Assembly: GCA_001798135.1 (NCBI GenBank)
Contig: MGRJ01000004.1
Span: 1-64,000 of the forward strand
DNA from: Deltaproteobacteria bacterium RIFCSPHIGHO2_02_FULL_40_28
GTDB lineage: Bacteria; UBA10199; 2-12-FULL-40-28
DNA length: 64,000 nt
Reading direction: 5' to 3'
In this document: one piece after another, positions 17,801 through 22,250 of the stretch
Numbering within the stretch: position 1 is the first letter of the stretch
Layout: each line of letters opens with the position of its first letter
Made by a program: the position numbers and the translations under genes
Notes under the pieces: generated by a model
Database searches by the model: none
The model's input: the letters and a program-made list of their open reading frames with translations, nothing else
Told to the model about the DNA's origin: nothing

Positions 17801-19615
17801 GCTGTGCCCCTACCCGAAGTACCCGTGGGGGCGCAAACCTTTCCGCCTCCACCACCCTTGCCACCACCTGCTTCTGTAGGATTGCGTCCACCGGTACCTT
17901 CTCCTGTAGGGGCGCAAGGCCTTGCGCCCAGTGCATATCCCGTTCCTGGTATGCCAGTTGTAGGGGCGGACCCAAGTGTCCGCCCAGGGCCAACGCATGG
18001 GTTGACCCCTACGAGAGAGGCTCCCTTAGGTGGTTTAACTCCACGTGGAGTTGCTAGTCCAATAGGAGCACCTATTGTAGGTCATCCCGCCGGTATTTAT
18101 GTGGTTCCACGTTCTCCTGTAGGGGCGCCCCTTGGTGCGCCCATTAATCTTCCTCTGTCTGGAAACCAAATTATTATCAGCAATGCTCAAATTCCAGAAT
18201 TAGGAAATGCTCGTTTGGTTCTTACTTACGATCAGGGATTAAAAATTTGGTACATGGAAGGAACTAATTTACCAGATGGTTTGGTAAGAGCGGGAGATAA
18301 TGATTTGTATGCAAACGAAACAGATGTTCTTCGTACCGTGAACGATGCTCCCACTGTTTTAACTGTGGGTGGAAGAGACTATGAATTGGGTGATTTAGGA
18401 ACAAGACCCACAACCCCAGGCTTTGGCGGAGGTACTTTAGGAAGTAGTGGTTTGGGAAGTGGCGGTTTAGGCGGAAGGCCCATCTTGGGTGGGAGACCTA
18501 CCTTAGGTGGAAGACTAGGACTTGGTAGTGGTACTTTAGGAAGTCGCCCTCCAGCATCTTTAGTGCCTTCAGCACCGCCTGCCCTGAGCGCAGTCGAAGG
18601 GCCACCACCGCTACCAGATGTACCACCACCCCCTCCTGTAGGGGCGCAATTTATTGCGCCCACTGGCCCAAGACCACCCAGAATTTCTGCAAACGACCCT
18701 AGCTGGAATACAAGACCTTTGAATCCTGCCTCCATGGTTACCAGAGTTAGCCCAGTTGATTATTCTATTTCTCGCCACGCTTCTCAAAGAAGAGGGGGTA
18801 TTGCGGGATTATTTGCACGTGATAGTAGGCCCGATGATGTGGCCCAATACTATACCGAGCAAGGAGTAAGACCCTTAACTCCACAGGCTGCTAGAAGGCT
18901 TACTGGGCATCATGTTGTAGGAGTAGTAGATCAAAGCACCTATATTGTTCAAGAGTCAGCGGGCCCTTGCCTATTTATTGCAGTGGCTAATTCCATGACA
19001 ATGGCAGCCAGGCGCCAGGGTTTACAAATTGATCAAGCCACACTCACAAGACTTACCCAACAAGCCTACGATGCTTTTAGAGCGGAAGTAAGAGCCCATC
19101 CAGAGCTTCATCATCAAGTGGGAGATCCCAATAATCCATTTGCTAGTTCCGATGAAGTAGCCCAAATGTTTAACCAAGTTTTTGCTCAAAATGGAATTAA
19201 TTTAAGGCTGGGACATCAAAGCACACGTGCAGCTCCTTATCGCATTGTAGCAGGAAATCAAACCACCGCTGCAACTTATGGGCGCTACAACCAATTAGGC
19301 TTGCCCCAGAATTTAGAAGCAGATTATCGAGCTGGAGATGTTTTTGCTACCACCTCATTTTATGGTGAATTTTTAGGAGCCGCCGATAATCATGCCATGT
19401 CAGTGATGGATGTGAATTTAGCTAATAACGATGTAACTCTTTATGATCAAGCTTCTGGCTTGGTATATAATTATCAAATTCCACAACTGTATCAATTAGC
19501 CTCAGAGCAAAGTGCTGGTCGCATGGATGTTGTGTATTGGGAATTTACCGATGCTGCTGGTGCTCCTGTTGTTTTAACCGAAGCCCTTCATCGCATGGAT
19601 GGGCACATTCCTTGA
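2891..19615 (+). CDS. Giant multidomain effector-like protein, 5574 residues
   Basis: Open over 16.7 kb with no Sec signal peptide. Order by eye: two related N-terminal units sharing a Y.ESFPYL..AF motif (about 42-58, 210-226); an EF-hand-like loop DRNQDGKVNYDD; glycine-rich hydrophobic segments (about 600-790) that may enter membranes; an HEMTH zinc-peptidase motif (1113-1117); a PP2C domain (about 1580-1880) with NED 1593-1595, DGMGGH from 1619 and SDG at D1826; a HopA1-like region (about 2130-2420); HEAT-like helices (about 2460-2840, 4400-4710); about ten beta modules with VNG..L..G and IEIG..Y.FG, resembling the end of FHA domains (about 2970-4930); and a C-terminal papain-like region with C5360, H5501, D5519. 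Proline-rich linkers are largely made of translated palindromic repeats. Expression is probably sigma-54/IHF dependent. PP2C is firm; HopA1 and the peptidases are inference. An exported or injected effector, or a surface adhesin-enzyme, would fit. Confidence 0.85.
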   Translation: MAIEFGDEHAPYKLLDYAATPWEFEDDLVGDFEENYLGGEANFGAYLESFPYLRDAFVEVRNGEEALVTPASYEEFIETIREYFQLSEDLLRSELYTLHNTFLSTSGVFNPGGAVNWTKDPSEVPTVEEIQAHPKIPPKRYALAQIEERFLPHKILEALASSEAAYAEVAATDGTDTPYVLTDEELEAEKTCEQFVQTYLFSDGMQDNTFVFKAYVESFPYLKPAFYPDGEEGDMIIPTTVEDFREILADYYLDGQRLELQYRFLRGEELEAEDLMDMETPGELDFQASVVREPETHVAATNQEAFDEVKEMALEIYAAGNVHLDNLVDGKNAYGHSNLIVSLFEIYVIGASANKWPYDQRNASHGEHLVDAVLTHFGNVQTGMRVANSAMLVSATLTQRFRDLYNRLDDETKSAIRAVIREKYNIPADQPLTYDVLEQIGNDLNLVHEPFLMEEIGAFKFLYHPGVDRNQDGKVNYDDRYQVSVNGYLKGIEDGDFFQSEILPFFQNAKTIVHDQYDAIAEMQDPEDIYDILAAFPTAEAKEKIYTEVLGIPESLVLAAEEGDEARPLGWSDRDWEFAQLVAESKGSYQTAETLRMVRNIGLMVGGAAVAAGTVHLTAGGSVAAYGSVLGVALACAGGGAGWYLDHSHEAHLRDVAHANVLSDLKNEGFGSQAYVELMRDRVACADIVGVTGIATGSVSALAVLGPTSPFLKVLGWETLKGTMEGLVFGTVDGRVTGIDMNRWQQALETGQPGTYGVTDAVIGVVFVGAISAGVGAGATGGMHGLGRMVIHFNTKRTVVSLQAAGVPIGRENGRIYVDTPEGRLPVKNLVHDKKQGAVVVELEDGRTFVMSDRGANSESEVYLDIPGEGRVKAKSVVEDQEAGTIVVTLDDGRVFTFKQTGEAGVVRAPAGDEEDTLVTVRPVGANDVSPLPRVVGDNSGDHGGSPLPRSDVGADPRVGPVDDVVDPAVATLPPRSRPSGAPPDTPADVAYSEAHLGDNSGDHGGSPLPRSDVGADPRVGPVDVPPSWAGIITRNEAQAFDEVISQIPDVVVLRRASGRLDRWFSNSNLRDVRIQFVDGDGMTYNPANRTITICRNHPDLNTPEKLLPRLVHEMTHADDVYVNGLRMWGSEHGDAIMPRALFVDLSVRAERNALIEELCIVAELQQQGLHPGMDIEIDGQRMTAQDVYEAYGENPDGFLARLNGYLNDPNVRIARWGDEAVSYPDYYGRLYDEAQGDHGGSPLPRSDVGADPRVGPQGEGTAYPGWRDWFVRRSPVEVPATQAPDGSVPGPRVEPEPPPPGGGGIVLPRPQALPPYVAEAGTHPIPTRVEFIDPATNTVNSAMDLTADQPVPFGFAPGTTERTSANLIFASNPSALGEVLGFASYNSRTRSWSISYTGDVSLNPRMVNAANGSVRQVRSSSHISYPMWTEGGVSLSLVLGADGAPGSPPQGVRLSGGSRAARPSDWANNVRYLVNRTNQRGVRAEPGVHVVQNEDAAAGQAIVVDGEHGEFNATWKGNQVAGVSDTAQPKAVLEVTFTRPKADGSGDETITVLLDNYRDPPRRSTEREVVSPGWIKYKDATGDWYLGKISYNEDGCALIRVPMADVPGGEVLYVLSVDGMGGHGDGNHAKTIAIRAITEAFAQGDTPPEAIRAALLALQLDGINPTSRAATVFQEALARGKNVHDALAEARTADPTGFNGAIDDNAGVCLTLAQLTPTNTNGMALSTYTLGDARTMVFGPQGEIYRTRDNSVVMSWWENGTIDTETKARTHPQSNIVSGPLMRSGGEVEIREGGVNVANRVAGGFEALPNGGDLPPGAWVVSASDGLWDKFDGADIYNMIKNCRTAAEARDILYRAAMADMPNLPDNLNIVVTRVGDAPTLAAEAGTVGLHIVEVNPDPRPKVASADVGATPRGRPEPVGADPEGAGLRVGQGQAQGPAPTGAEPPPPPVPRGLGGSRTLVSTLTYGLPDERVEYGNIGRLVPKPRNRAAPATCSLSANGRSVGNWTNTHQVVVQANGQNAAIIYYNTNERAWFVMRPTHHLVMVGGREVPTGTSGAGVRLTGVGETVQLTIAGTVHTFTSTLPPGLADAAHVPGFRRSVEAMTGLRPGEATEAIDPRTLKVDRSLLTDQGETGEMTTTADQRAAIQSGQDPFYIAYNNVDRSATQMTLAGRGSQQEVAERIGMRPAGYWSWGGATPISFSDGGALWMVYLPTGFAYATRGAAVTRSAPLGRFYLSVRGSQANDVQMALMAVYAEARRQGINFGFKMPTDPNDFGRADACVVYFENGNEEWMWRQLVALVEQNPTWFREDGRIPQFASRVLNAEGRPIPNLGFGMDPSGPASYGGLIAAASEDAIGVLTRLADSGQIITRQMYYDEVAYQLARRGIDVSNTGFMANGDGVNGQTVFPFLFMHTALNDPSIPVVIEAARRAVPLPGQPPPPPDELGAPPPPPRGSRPLPQGTPLSRCVTQLQAGDEATQLAGLEAFGRLSATDRTSVALDVAALVATATNPPHVRAAAIRALTSLPEGQRAVYSPTVRYRVLIGEDELQVAARAFYEALTPEELALCAGDLVNFLRSNNPDVRIWVLDLLNTLSPEARTAHAENVRPYLQDTNVDVAARARTFLGIVEPVEPPTRVEPPAAASTSHPLASEMEQIVSGLSSRDRARQLAAIARLTGQMEGLPEGDRTRVFNAMLDRAWDVDDEVRSAAITFLSRHFDSVPETSRGRALGAFMAAAQESTDQVCMPAAAFLTHHFALADAGEQETITMTFLTVLASGRTTQLRMNASQFFRENILNIPENLLGRVESTLNSRRDAETSPQVLDDISVALGALVQRRASLATAGHLGEPAIARAVARAAPPRPDLSPLPERVQPQRGEGEGVRPPPSADVVASPPAPRVPADFTTSVADSGNSAAYVLGAETGPGAGSGVGAAYHEVSLAPPELQDSHAASGEVRIALGGGEAHGGRASIVHREGQVVVRVNGHNLTVFESVSLSTAQEGSDLIEIGNRAYWCGFRPGDTRLRILEVATSDRNGDYLPPRTVGPRNTTARPDVPFYSTSPTPRPVTAQRMLSFSGDGIYGGDTHLTSVDGNRVVLNSHLASIGDGYTVVPSERIMPGALYSAIRDGTIEFDPEQGAWFLTTKQVRNQPYTTYSGEGGPGTTNPAPCQAVRVNGRDLVAGERTLLFRPDGQPAHIEIVGNDGSVRNVYVGEVPPQRESGGRHVFTPPPGQVGATPRGRPGQAQGPAPTSFWLHDSRTGAVMYRSVEVRGDPPAFRNHWYNDGYRTPDPLRRFAEEINLDYEAATDTWFLTANGLPPEGVYVNGQRIAAGARVRLMGPGDPPGTIRCGDQTLSFGDVVVGERPVVADHAAMPPVGGEPPTAGVRPADDLGAPLGAPRVPPEEPPGPPDLPPRPRVGSIGGEPPRRRATGYTIQTSSGTTKQVNFGEGGTAHALKARDETRVIIRHDATTDTWRVNFPSQGNVGTVVRVNGRQLQAGRHVAIFEGDNPSCEIKIGDVTYTLRPTYAEEGVRPPPVEITARAPRFSFAAFDLNYRGQNLTIEGTSGRFVLASDGSLVAVAADYSAAAFEIYYIPESGAWMIRPLVRGADVQVGGNRIPGDTSYMIYGEDVDALPILIDGYPLTFEPVYATGPRIEGDVGVIPRGRPEPVGARRAVPLPRGPRVPSRGHTHGQLTVTNNQGSPAESVNLTGYTSFTIGQGGDVHGPYTGEGYPQTIANVFGNVDEGAWMIQNTLDRSLWIRNPDAPDDWVEVAAGQTHVFARSGEGGSGQEAFGEIGVDYKNLELRFAPRVGAPVAAPTQYPTRVILRTPYGDLSLPIYEDQQSVYLNVRPDESLSLSYEATFHSVGELVWNEGQWTFVGYEGSSITVEGALDERGYNYTLEPGTTRIRVNGDDLTFDSTFDDDWHMNLDGAEDGDGAVAPPAIREVVVGPFPTGPLVGVGSAPVHNLVPYGYNYVGSRATRGCVALPELASANVPDDEVAFVFVRSAHFKCPYVYHIGEITSVTVNGRALGLRETADLSMPGGNPDFIEIAGVAYWFGYRTDGTPSLELAQPRAGGTGFESPQTLVHPSDVVRPGRGAPIVGFPASPSVAAPGRPPAYALETGEDNFVGQGGSVNASRLSLPELNWTGARANEVEVVLSVPRPYLGHDSDGSATVRVNGREVGPGEKLALSRPGQEPNLVEVGGVAYWFGYNGTASDATPHLEVAVARAAGGYEPPQTVVHPHPTRAALIGTPSEGVYVLPPGPPIRAGRGGAIDLVEVIDPAIGPDAITFHNFEGECWFDAERGVVKGIQFARPSESAVAGDVQFRPANDYISSGAHDRNGLPARDELPVLVTIGNLDNGGQVYWFGYNAAGEPILELAVLGSGKSWSRTYNPPRQVVFPTGQSRAYREAMAHLARVRGGENFKNMTIGELSALSASERTSLADNLVSLLREPTLESYTRDNILEALVSMISSLPETRRGTYVAALASYLDQPEYTEIVLHALHRAVEYLPVGERTPYARRMVSYLTATDQSIQMAAIRALGNIIPELPVFDRAGFARQLVPFARDGSNAASHLREMMPYLPVGERSGIVASLYPIDAVASWNVRDLSDFVDHLPLDARLPYAEALITFVEAQLNPTDMARFNPLRRAPDMSEHIAALGRLLGVLRVSDRNPVIDCLHGLAQSGNAEAIRALNVNRFSLPQQMQVNPTFQTLIGESITVSQIRSDDPLAPMDPDLPREPESAYPPVIRLDTLISPLPGERGGGEGASPLRPGLGASTLGGGRPTLGGGLVGAPLAAPSFPAPPTLVGQVHRPAPTGLTQPPTLGRPPRLGATSGVPTYTTAYARLGRLSFVPPSGRAPEMVMTPAMMARSGAPGIPRGYRIAGPDGGSVLEQAGLHVVVTQNDAGNIPMTQIYFDAEGGCWMVNVIGDGVSVDGRAQARGNVVPVTSGRANIQVGDQRFEFISLNAQGATVGAQRAVPLPEVPVGAQTFPPPPPLPPPASVGLRPPVPSPVGAQGLAPSAYPVPGMPVVGADPSVRPGPTHGLTPTREAPLGGLTPRGVASPIGAPIVGHPAGIYVVPRSPVGAPLGAPINLPLSGNQIIISNAQIPELGNARLVLTYDQGLKIWYMEGTNLPDGLVRAGDNDLYANETDVLRTVNDAPTVLTVGGRDYELGDLGTRPTTPGFGGGTLGSSGLGSGGLGGRPILGGRPTLGGRLGLGSGTLGSRPPASLVPSAPPALSAVEGPPPLPDVPPPPPVGAQFIAPTGPRPPRISANDPSWNTRPLNPASMVTRVSPVDYSISRHASQRRGGIAGLFARDSRPDDVAQYYTEQGVRPLTPQAARRLTGHHVVGVVDQSTYIVQESAGPCLFIAVANSMTMAARRQGLQIDQATLTRLTQQAYDAFRAEVRAHPELHHQVGDPNNPFASSDEVAQMFNQVFAQNGINLRLGHQSTRAAPYRIVAGNQTTAATYGRYNQLGLPQNLEADYRAGDVFATTSFYGEFLGAADNHAMSVMDVNLANNDVTLYDQASGLVYNYQIPQLYQLASEQSAGRMDVVYWEFTDAAGAPVVLTEALHRMDGHIP
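5660..5780 (+). repeat. In-frame palindromic repeats in the giant gene (copy 1)
   Basis: A short family-D palindrome (5660-5688, Val-Gly-Ala frame) is followed by a compound repeat at 5702-5780. That 79-base unit recurs without change at 5885-5963. It is translated into a GDHGGSPLPRS / VGADPRVGP linker. Confidence 0.9.
5885..5963 (+). repeat. 79-base direct repeat of 5702-5780 (copy 2)
   Basis: Identical base for base to 5702-5780 as far as I can read. The spacing of 183 bases is a multiple of three, so both copies read the same frame. Likely a recent tandem-like duplication or recombination between repeats. Confidence 0.9.
6598..6660 (+). repeat. Third copy of the compound repeat, shortened
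   Basis: Shares the 63-base core (GGGCGACCACGGGGGGTCGC to GTGTCGGCCC) with the copies at 5702 and 5885, in the same reading frame, and ends the peptidase-like segment of the giant protein. Confidence 0.9.
8615..8717 (+). repeat. Cluster of three palindromes in the giant gene
   Basis: Three GTAGGGGC-type palindromes in a row (GTAGGGGCGACCCCCCGTGG..., GTAGGGGCCGACC..., GGGCAGGCACAGGGGCCTGC...). Translated as VGATPRGRPEPVGADP... They separate the PP2C domain from the next segment. Confidence 0.88.
10171..10193 (+). repeat. In-frame palindrome, GGCACGGCGCGCCGTGCC type
   Basis: A perfect inverted repeat read as ARRAVPLP. The same sequence sits in the giant gene again at about 13880-13914 and in nadC at 63228-63255. 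Confidence 0.88.
11481..11529 (+). repeat. In-frame repeat, family C (CTCTCCCTGAGAGAG type)
   Basis: CTCCTCTCCCTGAGAGAGTG followed by a GGGGCGAGGGTGAGGGG arm. It matches the intergenic element at 24533-24557 and the in-frame copy at 17136-17171. Read as SPLPERVQP...GEGEGV. Confidence 0.85.
12572..12625 (+). repeat. In-frame double palindrome, family D
   Basis: Two palindromes back to back (GTAGGGGCGACCCCCCGTGG and GGGCAGGCACAGGGGCCTGC), matching parts of the 8615-8717 cluster, in the Val-Gly-Ala frame. Confidence 0.88.
13044..13066 (+). repeat. In-frame short palindrome, family D
   Basis: TAGGGGCGCCGCTTGGCGCG, a degenerate copy translated as LGAPLGAP in a proline-rich linker. Related short copies occur at 14300-14323, 17243-17268 and 18119-18141. 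Confidence 0.75.
13844..13914 (+). repeat. In-frame double palindrome, family D
   Basis: GTAGGGGTGATCCCCCGTGG joined to GTAGGGGCACGGCGCGCCGT. The first part has a mutated arm (TGAT instead of CGAC), suggesting an older insertion. Read as VGVIPRGRPEPVGARRAVPL. Confidence 0.88.
14300..14323 (+). repeat. In-frame short palindrome, family D
   Basis: GTAGGGGCGCCGGTTGCCGC, read as VGAPVAAP in a linker between two beta modules. Confidence 0.78.
17136..17321 (+). repeat. Cluster of in-frame repeats, families C and D
   Basis: A family-C copy (17136-17171), a short family-D palindrome (17243-17268) and a GGGCAGGTACATAGACCTGC palindrome (17292-17321) lie in one low-complexity Gly/Pro/Leu linker after the last HEAT-like block. 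Confidence 0.82.
17786..18141 (+). repeat. Cluster of four in-frame palindromes, family D
   Basis: Copies at 17786-17813 (GCACAGCGCGCTGTGC), 17906-17929 (GCGCAAGGCCTTGCGC), 17960-18012 (a double form) and 18119-18141. All read Val-Gly-Ala. Each has its own arm sequence with compensating changes on both sides, so the hairpins are kept although the peptide differs. Confidence 0.85.
18579..18661 (+). repeat. In-frame repeats: CCCTGAGCGCAGTCGAAGGG and family D
   Basis: The first element (18579-18602) is of the CCCTGAGC..GTCGAAGGG type common in environmental genomes, read PALSAVEGP. The second (18638-18661) is a GTAGGGGCGCAATTTATTGC palindrome. Confidence 0.8.
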
Positions 19616-19638
19616 TTATTATTTTTTTTGAAATAAAT

Positions 19639-22011
19639 TTATAACCGTGCCCTTAAAATTTCACGCGCTCTTAATGCCTGTGTGTCAGAGGCTCTTGCAG
19701 CCATGGTATCTCGTTCTTGTTCTTCAAAAGCAGGAGTGCATCTTTCATAATCAGTAAAAATTTGTTCCAAACAATCTTCAACAAGGGCGGCATCCATTAA
19801 ATCCATTTCCCGATCTTGATAGGAAAAATCAATTCCAATAAACAAATCCAGAAGCTCTCTTATTTGAGAATCGGAAAGATTTCTTAAGGTAGAAACAAGG
19901 GGGGCTATTTCTTCTCCCAATTTTTCAAATGCAGTAATTAAGGTTTGAAGAGGTTTTGCTTGAAGTTGTGTTTGCCAATTTGTAGGTTTTGTTTCCAAAC
20001 CCCTTACTCTGTCTTGCATGTCCCGGGCTGCTCTTAAAGGCCTGGGTTGTGTTTGATATCTGGTTGCAGTATTATGAAGGATAAAAGTTAAATCCCCCAA
20101 CACACCGCTCCATTGTACTTTAAGATCATCAGTAGGATTTTGTGCAGGTGGCATATCTTTTGTTTCTAAAGCTCTTATTCTCATACGTCCCAGAACAAGA
20201 GCTTCTTCAGGACCAGGTTGTACCCCCCTGGTTAAAAGATCGAGTCCAAGTTGTAATCCATCTTGATTCACAAGAGCAGCAAAGGTTTCCAATTGGCCGG
20301 TAGTTGCTGGATCTAATGGAATATATCTTGCTTCTTCTGTTGTAGCTAGGCGCAAACCTGTTGCAGACATTCCTTTTGCTAAAACAGGTTGCCAAGGACG
20401 AGATAAATTGGATGATCTTACATCTAAGGCCCTTGCAGTTTGATTTAAACTATTTAAAACACTTGTTAGGGCTATGTAGTCTGAAACAACGGGTTCAAAG
20501 GGTCTTGTTTTATTTTCACGAAAATATTCAACAGTTTTGTAGCCATATTGGGCATCATAAAAAGTAAATCGAATGGATCTTTTTCCCCAAAGGAGGTTTG
20601 TCTCTCCTGCTGTATTGGTGCGGGTAATCAAGGGATAAATCACTTCATCAAAAAAAGTTTGAAAATCTTCAATGGGAGGAAAGTAAATATTGTAATGATG
20701 ATCTACTTCGGCAAACCAAAAATGAAGCCCATCTAGTTCTTCATCCAAATCCAGGAAAAAATCTGGCCTTTGCCGCGTCGTAGGGGCGGTGGAGGTGGAT
20801 TGCAAAAGATAAAGATAGCGATCATTCAAGGGTACAATATTTAAGGCATAGCTTCCTTGAGGAAGAATTGTTTGCATCAAACGAGTTACTTCTGCCATTT
20901 CATGAGGATGAAAGAAAAATTTGGGATGGAGTAGAGGGAAAAAAGTGAGAGGGCCAGCAATGGAATAATTGCGTTCTACTCGGGCAGGAAGAGTTTCTGC
21001 ATGGGCTGCAGGAGGGATGCCTTTATCCGGTTTGATGTGGTGCCAGCCATTTGGCAATTGATGGATATTCCAAGGAACACTGATGATAACAGCATTGATG
21101 GTTGATTTTTGGGCGGGTTTGGAACCCGTCCCTACATTTCTTTCTCTCATTGTAAATGAATCTACAGTTTTTGCTAAGAGATTGTACTGGGTAGTAAGCC
21201 TATCGAGGTCTTTTGTATATTCTTCTGTAGGAGCTTCAGGAAAATAGGTGAAATCGAGAAGAGTTAAACTTCTGAGTCTGGCAAGGGCTCCTCTCATTTG
21301 TCCCATCAAGAGGGGTGGAGGTTTTTGTCCATTGAGTGTGTAGTAAGCAATGGCCGCCAAAGCTTCATCTACAATTTCAACCATGATTGGAAAAAGTTGA
21401 GCCGAAAATCCTTCGGCTTCTAAAAAATCTAAATCAGGAATTTCAGGTTCATGATCTCTATCCATCTGTAAGGCTAAAATTCTATAGTAGTTTTGTAAGC
21501 TACGTTCGGTTTGAGCTCTTGAAGCTTGATTACGGGGATCTTGCTGATTGGCAATTCTTTGGGCATTAATAACGGCTAGAGTCATGGGTACATGATCTTG
21601 GGGATTACCCTGCCCTGCTCTTGCTTGAACAAATCTCATTAAGTCGGTAGCAAATTGTCCCCAGTTATTATCAAACCCTCGAGTGGGGTTTACTGTCGCC
21701 AAAGCCGCAGTTACCTGTTCCACTGCTTGAAGTGCTAGATTTAAGTTAAATCCTTCAATGGGAGTGAGAGTGAAGGGTGTATGAGACTTTGTTTGTTCAA
21801 GGGCTTTTAAACGGGCAAGCTCAGCTCGAAATTCTTCAGCTTGCGCTAGGGCATCTGCTATGGCTTCTGCTGGAAGTATTTCTCTAAGCCTGACGGTAAA
21901 CTCTTCTACCCCAGGTATTTCCCATGTGAGAGGATTGCTTGTCGTATCTAAAAAACCCACCTGATGAAGGAGAGTTACTAAAGGATCAAATTTTGTTGGG
22001 AGATTAGCCAT
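19639..22011 (-). CDS. Unknown large cytosolic-looking protein, 790 residues
   Basis: I do not recognise this protein. It has no signal peptide or membrane helix, is rich in helices in the first 350 residues, and has a more mixed alpha/beta middle (about 300-500) with aromatic patches. It runs towards the giant gene, ending 23 bases from it. A family-D palindrome is read in frame at 21111-21135 (VGTGSKPAQ), evidence that the insertion is tolerated in a loop near residue 295. No sigma-54 motif is seen upstream; a weak TTGATA...TAATTC pair lies before the start. An immunity, chaperone or regulatory role for the giant neighbour is possible but rests only on position. Confidence 0.72.
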   Translation of the reverse strand: MANLPTKFDPLVTLLHQVGFLDTTSNPLTWEIPGVEEFTVRLREILPAEAIADALAQAEEFRAELARLKALEQTKSHTPFTLTPIEGFNLNLALQAVEQVTAALATVNPTRGFDNNWGQFATDLMRFVQARAGQGNPQDHVPMTLAVINAQRIANQQDPRNQASRAQTERSLQNYYRILALQMDRDHEPEIPDLDFLEAEGFSAQLFPIMVEIVDEALAAIAYYTLNGQKPPPLLMGQMRGALARLRSLTLLDFTYFPEAPTEEYTKDLDRLTTQYNLLAKTVDSFTMRERNVGTGSKPAQKSTINAVIISVPWNIHQLPNGWHHIKPDKGIPPAAHAETLPARVERNYSIAGPLTFFPLLHPKFFFHPHEMAEVTRLMQTILPQGSYALNIVPLNDRYLYLLQSTSTAPTTRQRPDFFLDLDEELDGLHFWFAEVDHHYNIYFPPIEDFQTFFDEVIYPLITRTNTAGETNLLWGKRSIRFTFYDAQYGYKTVEYFRENKTRPFEPVVSDYIALTSVLNSLNQTARALDVRSSNLSRPWQPVLAKGMSATGLRLATTEEARYIPLDPATTGQLETFAALVNQDGLQLGLDLLTRGVQPGPEEALVLGRMRIRALETKDMPPAQNPTDDLKVQWSGVLGDLTFILHNTATRYQTQPRPLRAARDMQDRVRGLETKPTNWQTQLQAKPLQTLITAFEKLGEEIAPLVSTLRNLSDSQIRELLDLFIGIDFSYQDREMDLMDAALVEDCLEQIFTDYERCTPAFEEQERDTMAARASDTQALRAREILRARL
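21111..21135 (-). repeat. In-frame palindrome, family D, in the 790-residue gene
   Basis: On the minus strand GTAGGGACGGGTTCCAAACC..., read as VGTGSKPAQ. The same peptide type (VGAGSKPAQ) appears from a copy at 24030-24054 in an unrelated gene. Confidence 0.85.
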
Positions 22012-22130
22012 AAAAAATCATTATTTTATCGATTGAATTAATCAGAAGTTGCTACCTATCAAGCTATCAGCTCCAAGCCTTATTTTACATTCATGCAGTT
22101 ATTTGGTAACTATTAAACTTGATTGTGAAA

Positions 22131-22229
22131 ATCCATGGAGGGGTGTTCCTGGAGGTTTCGAGGACTGTCTGACGAGCCTTCGGGGCGAGGAGTTCCGCAG
22201 AAACCGGAAGGAATACCCCTCCCTGGATT
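22131..22229. repeat. Structured inverted repeat before nadD
   Basis: Outer arms 22131-22150 and 22209-22228 pair at 18 of 20 positions. Inside, GGTTTC (22154-22159) pairs with GAAACC (22200-22205) and the centre forms a GCC-TTCGGG-GC stem. The result is a branched cruciform or RNA of about 100 bases, ending 22 bases before the nadD start. It could be a mobile palindrome or a leader RNA; I recognise no known riboswitch. Confidence 0.65.
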
Positions 22230-22250
22230 CGTAGATTATCATAGAGTATT

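Noticed and set aside
5660-18661. Collagen-like or elastin-like structural repeats in the giant protein
   Set aside because: The Pro/Gly-rich stretches coincide with DNA palindromes shared with nadC and intergenic regions, so they are better explained as translated repeats.
22131-22229. Known NAD riboswitch before nadD
   Set aside because: The fold and loops do not match the NAD riboswitch classes I know; a repeat is as likely.
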